Part shown: piece after piece, positions 60,844 through 64,000 of the stretch
How positions within the stretch are numbered: position 1 is the stretch's first letter
Layout: every line of letters starts with the position of its first letter
Assembly (NCBI GenBank): GCA_025201845.1
Contig: MU603954.1
Span: 70,138-134,137 of the forward strand
Origin: Martensiomyces pterosporus
Taxonomy: Eukaryota; Kickxellomycota; Kickxellomycetes; Kickxellales; Kickxellaceae
DNA: 64,000 nt
Direction: 5' to 3'
Program-made: the position numbers and the translations under genes
Notes under the pieces: model-generated
Database searches by the model: none
What the model was told of the DNA's origin: nothing
Seen by the model: only the letters and a program-made list of their open reading frames with translations

Positions 60844-62136
60844 CTGGCAGCAGCCTCCTCCAGAACTGGCGCTTGTCTGCTGTTGTTTTGGCTTTTTAAA
60901 AACCTGCAGCAGCAAAGAGACTGCTGCTTCGCATGGAGGAGGGCTTGGCGAGTGGGTGGCAGTGGTTATTTGTGGAGTTCTTAAAAAGCACCGGTCCCAG
61001 CCAATGCTAGCGGGGTGCTTCCTTGAGTCACCCCACAGGAAGCGGCGGCACCCAAGCGAGCAACAATGCCTGCATGCACAATTGTGCGAGACTTGAGGGG
61101 CAGGCGGGGTGGCTGGATACCCACCCCTTTGTTATTCATGGCTTTTGGCCATTCAGGCTGGCAATAATAGGATATTGAGGCCAAATGCAACCACGGGCAT
61201 TCTGTTTGTGGGCACTGCAGACACCCGCACTGCTACTGCAAGGTGATATGCTTTGAGTGAAATGCATTCAGGTGTGTGTGTGAGTGGGCTGGGCAGCACA
61301 CTTTGTTGGAAAAGGCGGTAATTTGAGCACATGAATATCGTGCTATGTTGCCATCCTGCTTGCCTCAAAATTTCGACAGCAGCAGGTCAACAGACAGAGG
61401 ATGGGCACGATGGGCGGTTCGAAGCGCCCTGGTCTCCCTCGGTCCCAGGCCAAGCAGTGCCTCAATTTGGCTGCGAGGGGCTGCAACGCGACCGAGCAGC
61501 GGGAGCAAAAGCAGCAGCAGCGAGAGCAATTGATTTCCGAAATGCCTGTCGAGGGAAGGAGGGTATTGCGCGAATAGGAGGAGGCATGCAACTCGCTTTT
61601 CCGGCAACCAGCGTCCAGTCGGCGGGAGCGAGAGCAGAATACAGCGGAGGGCAGGCAACTTGCTGGCTCCTATGCTATCCGTGCGTTGGCTCTCTGGCTG
61701 CCCCTGCTCGCACTGAAGCCAGAAAAATTAAAATAAAAAAAAAGTATCTAGCGAGAGGCTTGACGTCGCCCTGCTTTCTGCAGCAGCTGCTGAGCGCTGT
61801 TCAGCCATTATACATAATGTCCACATACTCACCCACACGCAAACACTCACAGCTCTCTTTCTCTTTCTCCTCTTTTTTGCTTTCTCGCCCGTCGCAAAAA
61901 CAGCCTTGTGTTGCTCGCTAATACGCTTTATTGATTTCTTATATTGTATGCTCCATCGATATTCTCACTAGTGTTATCTATTTTATTTTGCCAACTCGGG
62001 CAGCAATATTACAACGTGTCCACTCATTTCTACTACCCTTTTCCTACTCAAAAATTACTCTCGAAATTCGGCGCGTGAAGGGGACACCCCTCGTAGACAG
62101 GAACAACAGCAACAGAAGCAGCCATAGCAGGAAGCT
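60844..62136. other. intergenic, MON2 to the Zn2Cys6 gene
   Basis: No gene is recognised in 1.3 kb. Open frames around 61331-61921 lack domains. AT-rich sequence at 61725-61750 and 61920-62000 and a pyrimidine-rich tract at 61853-61885 suggest promoter and leader sequence of the regulator gene. Confidence 0.5.
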
Positions 62137-64000
62137 ATGTCTCTTGGCGAAGACCCGATGCGACCGAATAATAGTCAACAGCAGACACAGTTTCCCCAGT
62201 CGCCAAAGAGGCGGCGAGGCAGCTCTCTCGACGACAGCACAGTAGCACCCTCGGTGAGGCACTCCGCCGAGGGAGGGCTCCTGAGCATTCGATCCCTTCT
62301 CAACAGCAGCGATGGAGCCGATGGCGAGATCGAACGGAGTAGCAGCAGGCTGCAAATATCAGAGCACAAGTGGCCCGCCTCTATCTCGGCTATGGCTGCC
62401 GCTGGTGCCGCACACAATAGTAATAATAACCCCCGCAGCGACTCTACCAGCGCCAGCGGCAGCATGTCGATAAACGCCCTCACTGTCACAAAGCCCACTG
62501 AGAGTGCGTCGGCACAGTCGGCGTCGCCAACCGATATCGGCATGCATGCCCTGCAATTCCAGCAGATGCAACGGCGGCAGCAGCATCTTCAGCCAAGCCA
62601 CCACCAATACCACCGTCAACGCCATCCTCACAGCCAATACCACTACCAATACCAGCACACAGGCCAATTCCAGCAGGCCCACGACCAAGCAAAGTCTCGC
62701 TTGACATATTTGCAGCAGGAGCACAAGCAATCACAGGCGCAAATGCCTGCCTCAAGCACCAACCACCGCCCAGACTCATTAGCAGCTGCTTATGCAGAGA
62801 TCCCCCACCCGGTCGACACCTCGGGTGAATTCTTGAGAAACCCAAGAATTGCCGCCAGGGTTGCTCCGAGCACCACTGGCGACAGCACTGGCCATGCTAC
62901 TCAGTCGACCACTGGAAATCACCCCACAGCTGTTGACACCATCCCGGAAATCAGCCGCCCACAGCCCACTCCATATGCAGCTCCCCTGCCGTCCGCCAAT
63001 CATCAATCCCCGTACACCACGCACGCCAGCATGATTCCTCCTGATTCTGACGCCCAGCAGCAGCACCAGATCAACAGCGGCTGCCACCAGCGCCCAGCGC
63101 AGTGGCAGCAGCAGCGGCAGCAGCAGCAAACAGCCCAGGCGGCGGCAATCCCACGGAAGAACTCTGCAGTCCATATGAGTGACATTGGCGATCATTCTCG
63201 TAATCGCACCGCGCTCATGCAGCAGAGCACAGAGACACCACGGCTCGGTCACTCATCCGCTGCTGGCTATAGGCCAGCACCCGCGAGGTTGGCCAAGTCT
63301 GAGCTCGAGCAGTGTTCGAGCGATTTGCGTTATCGCCCCTACCCAGAGATCCTCGCCACGACAAGCGCATCTGCGTTGTCTACTCGCCAGCAGGCACTGC
63401 ACGATGACAGCGCCATTCCTCAGCCGCTCCATTCCGCCGCTGGCACCACTGCTGCAAGTGCTGGCACGGATACAGCAAAACCTGGCCATAGTCTGGTAGA
63501 TGCCGTCGGTTCTCCGCAAAAGGAGCCGAAGACAAAAGGGACTGATGACACCCAGCCCACCTCTCAGCAGCAGCAGCAGCAGCGTAGGCGACGACGTACG
63601 CAGGCATGCGAGTACTGCCATTTGAAAAAGATAAAATGCGAGGGAGACGGTGCTCGGTGCATCAACTGTATCAAAAACGACATCCAGTGCCAGTGGGGCC
63701 AGAAACGGAAGCGCGGGCCCAAACCCAAGGGGACACCAAAGTCGCATCAAGTGCGTGGGCCAAGGGCTAGGGACCGGCGAGTTTCGCCTCTGGGAGGTAG
63801 CACAGCCAGCTCGACAGCGACTATACCAGCGATTGTAGCAACCACCCAGCCCAGCGGCGGCAGTGATGTGTCTGTGCCACTGCCCGATTCCATGTACCTG
63901 AGAATGGACAACGGCAACAGCAGTCTGAGCGCCGTGGATGCGGCCAAAGAGATCCAGCAGCTGGGGAGCGCGTCGCCTTTGCATGAAGACGAAGAGCAGA
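62137..64000 (+). CDS. Zn2Cys6 transcription factor, C-terminus beyond the window
   Basis: The frame is open from ATG 62137 to the edge, at least 621 residues, with an in-frame TAG 12 nt before the ATG. A long Gln/Ser/His-rich disordered N-terminus (Gln runs near 310-330 and 475-482) precedes a canonical fungal binuclear cluster at residues 491-518: CEYCHLKKIKC then EGDGARCINCIKNDIQC, with spacing C-x2-C-x6-C-x6-C-x2-C-x6-C. It is preceded by QRRRRRTQA and followed by QKRKRGPKPKGTPKS, a basic linker with an AT-hook-like RGPKPKG. Such proteins bind CGG half-sites as dimers through a coiled coil after the linker; the rest, including any fungal-specific regulatory domain, is not visible. The cluster is unusually far from the N-terminus. 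No target genes can be inferred from the neighbours. Confidence 0.88.
   Translation, partial: MSLGEDPMRPNNSQQQTQFPQSPKRRRGSSLDDSTVAPSVRHSAEGGLLSIRSLLNSSDGADGEIERSSSRLQISEHKWPASISAMAAAGAAHNSNNNPRSDSTSASGSMSINALTVTKPTESASAQSASPTDIGMHALQFQQMQRRQQHLQPSHHQYHRQRHPHSQYHYQYQHTGQFQQAHDQAKSRLTYLQQEHKQSQAQMPASSTNHRPDSLAAAYAEIPHPVDTSGEFLRNPRIAARVAPSTTGDSTGHATQSTTGNHPTAVDTIPEISRPQPTPYAAPLPSANHQSPYTTHASMIPPDSDAQQQHQINSGCHQRPAQWQQQRQQQQTAQAAAIPRKNSAVHMSDIGDHSRNRTALMQQSTETPRLGHSSAAGYRPAPARLAKSELEQCSSDLRYRPYPEILATTSASALSTRQQALHDDSAIPQPLHSAAGTTAASAGTDTAKPGHSLVDAVGSPQKEPKTKGTDDTQPTSQQQQQQRRRRRTQACEYCHLKKIKCEGDGARCINCIKNDIQCQWGQKRKRGPKPKGTPKSHQVRGPRARDRRVSPLGGSTASSTATIPAIVATTQPSGGSDVSVPLPDSMYLRMDNGNSSLSAVDAAKEIQQLGSASPLHEDEEQ

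Overview
The window is nuclear genomic DNA from a fungus. The evidence is a set of fungal-type proteins: a GT15 (KRE2/MNT1-type) mannosyltransferase, a delta-9 desaturase carrying a C-terminal cytochrome b5 domain (OLE1 layout), a Zn2Cys6 transcription factor, a Sec20 SNARE ending in an HDEL-like tetrapeptide, and alpha-arrestins. Several genes are absent from or divergent in budding yeast (a WDR59-like GATOR2/SEACAT subunit, a CMTR1-like cap methyltransferase, a TRAPPC11-like protein, MGST3-type MAPEG proteins). Together with few short introns, long Gln/Ser-rich disordered inserts and GC-rich coding sequence, this suggests an early-diverging lineage; Kickxellomycotina (Coemansia-like) is my best guess, by inference only. 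No virus, prophage, transposon, CRISPR array, rRNA or tRNA was recognised.

Layout. 0.6-7.4 kb: WDR59/Mtc5 (+), tail-to-tail with a YbaK-type tRNA deacylase (-). 7.8-9.3 kb: two tandem MAPEG/MGST3-like genes. 9.6-16.3 kb: two arrestin-domain genes (-), with an assembly gap between them flanked by a 538-bp duplicated contig end. 17.8-18.7 kb: a small protein with PP1-docking-like motifs (-). 20.7-25.5 kb: two aquaglyceroporin paralogues (+) separated by 2.9 kb. 27.6-29.4 kb: an MFS drug:H+ antiporter. 29.9-42.1 kb: GID8 (spliced), a large UBA-like disordered protein, and a TRAPPC11-like TRAPP subunit. 43.4-51.7 kb: GT15 mannosyltransferase (spliced), delta-9 desaturase, a small coiled-coil protein, Sec20 (broken by a 166-bp tandem duplication), and a CMTR1-like methyltransferase. 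51.9-53.7 kb: prefoldin subunit 1 and ribosomal protein uL29/RPL35 (spliced after the ATG), both (-). 54.2-60.8 kb: MON2 (spliced). 62.1 kb to the edge: a Zn2Cys6 regulator cut by the window end.

Functional themes. Several genes serve membrane traffic (TRAPPC11, Sec20, MON2, arrestins), the secretory pathway (GT15), membrane lipids and small-solute transport (desaturase, MAPEG proteins, aquaglyceroporins, MFS), and nutrient signalling or protein quality control (WDR59, GID8, prefoldin). This is an ordinary eukaryotic mixture and not an operon or a metabolic cluster. All four coding introns and one probable 5'UTR intron lie at the extreme 5' end of their genes.

I found no clearly new multi-gene system. 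The observations most worth a second look are: the frameshifting 166-bp duplication inside Sec20; the gap-flanking duplication with clustered mismatches; a ~264-residue insertion inside the C-terminal zinc domain of the WDR59 homologue; a CMTR1-like enzyme with a full K-D-K-E tetrad but an atypical SAM-binding loop; and the strict 5' bias of introns.
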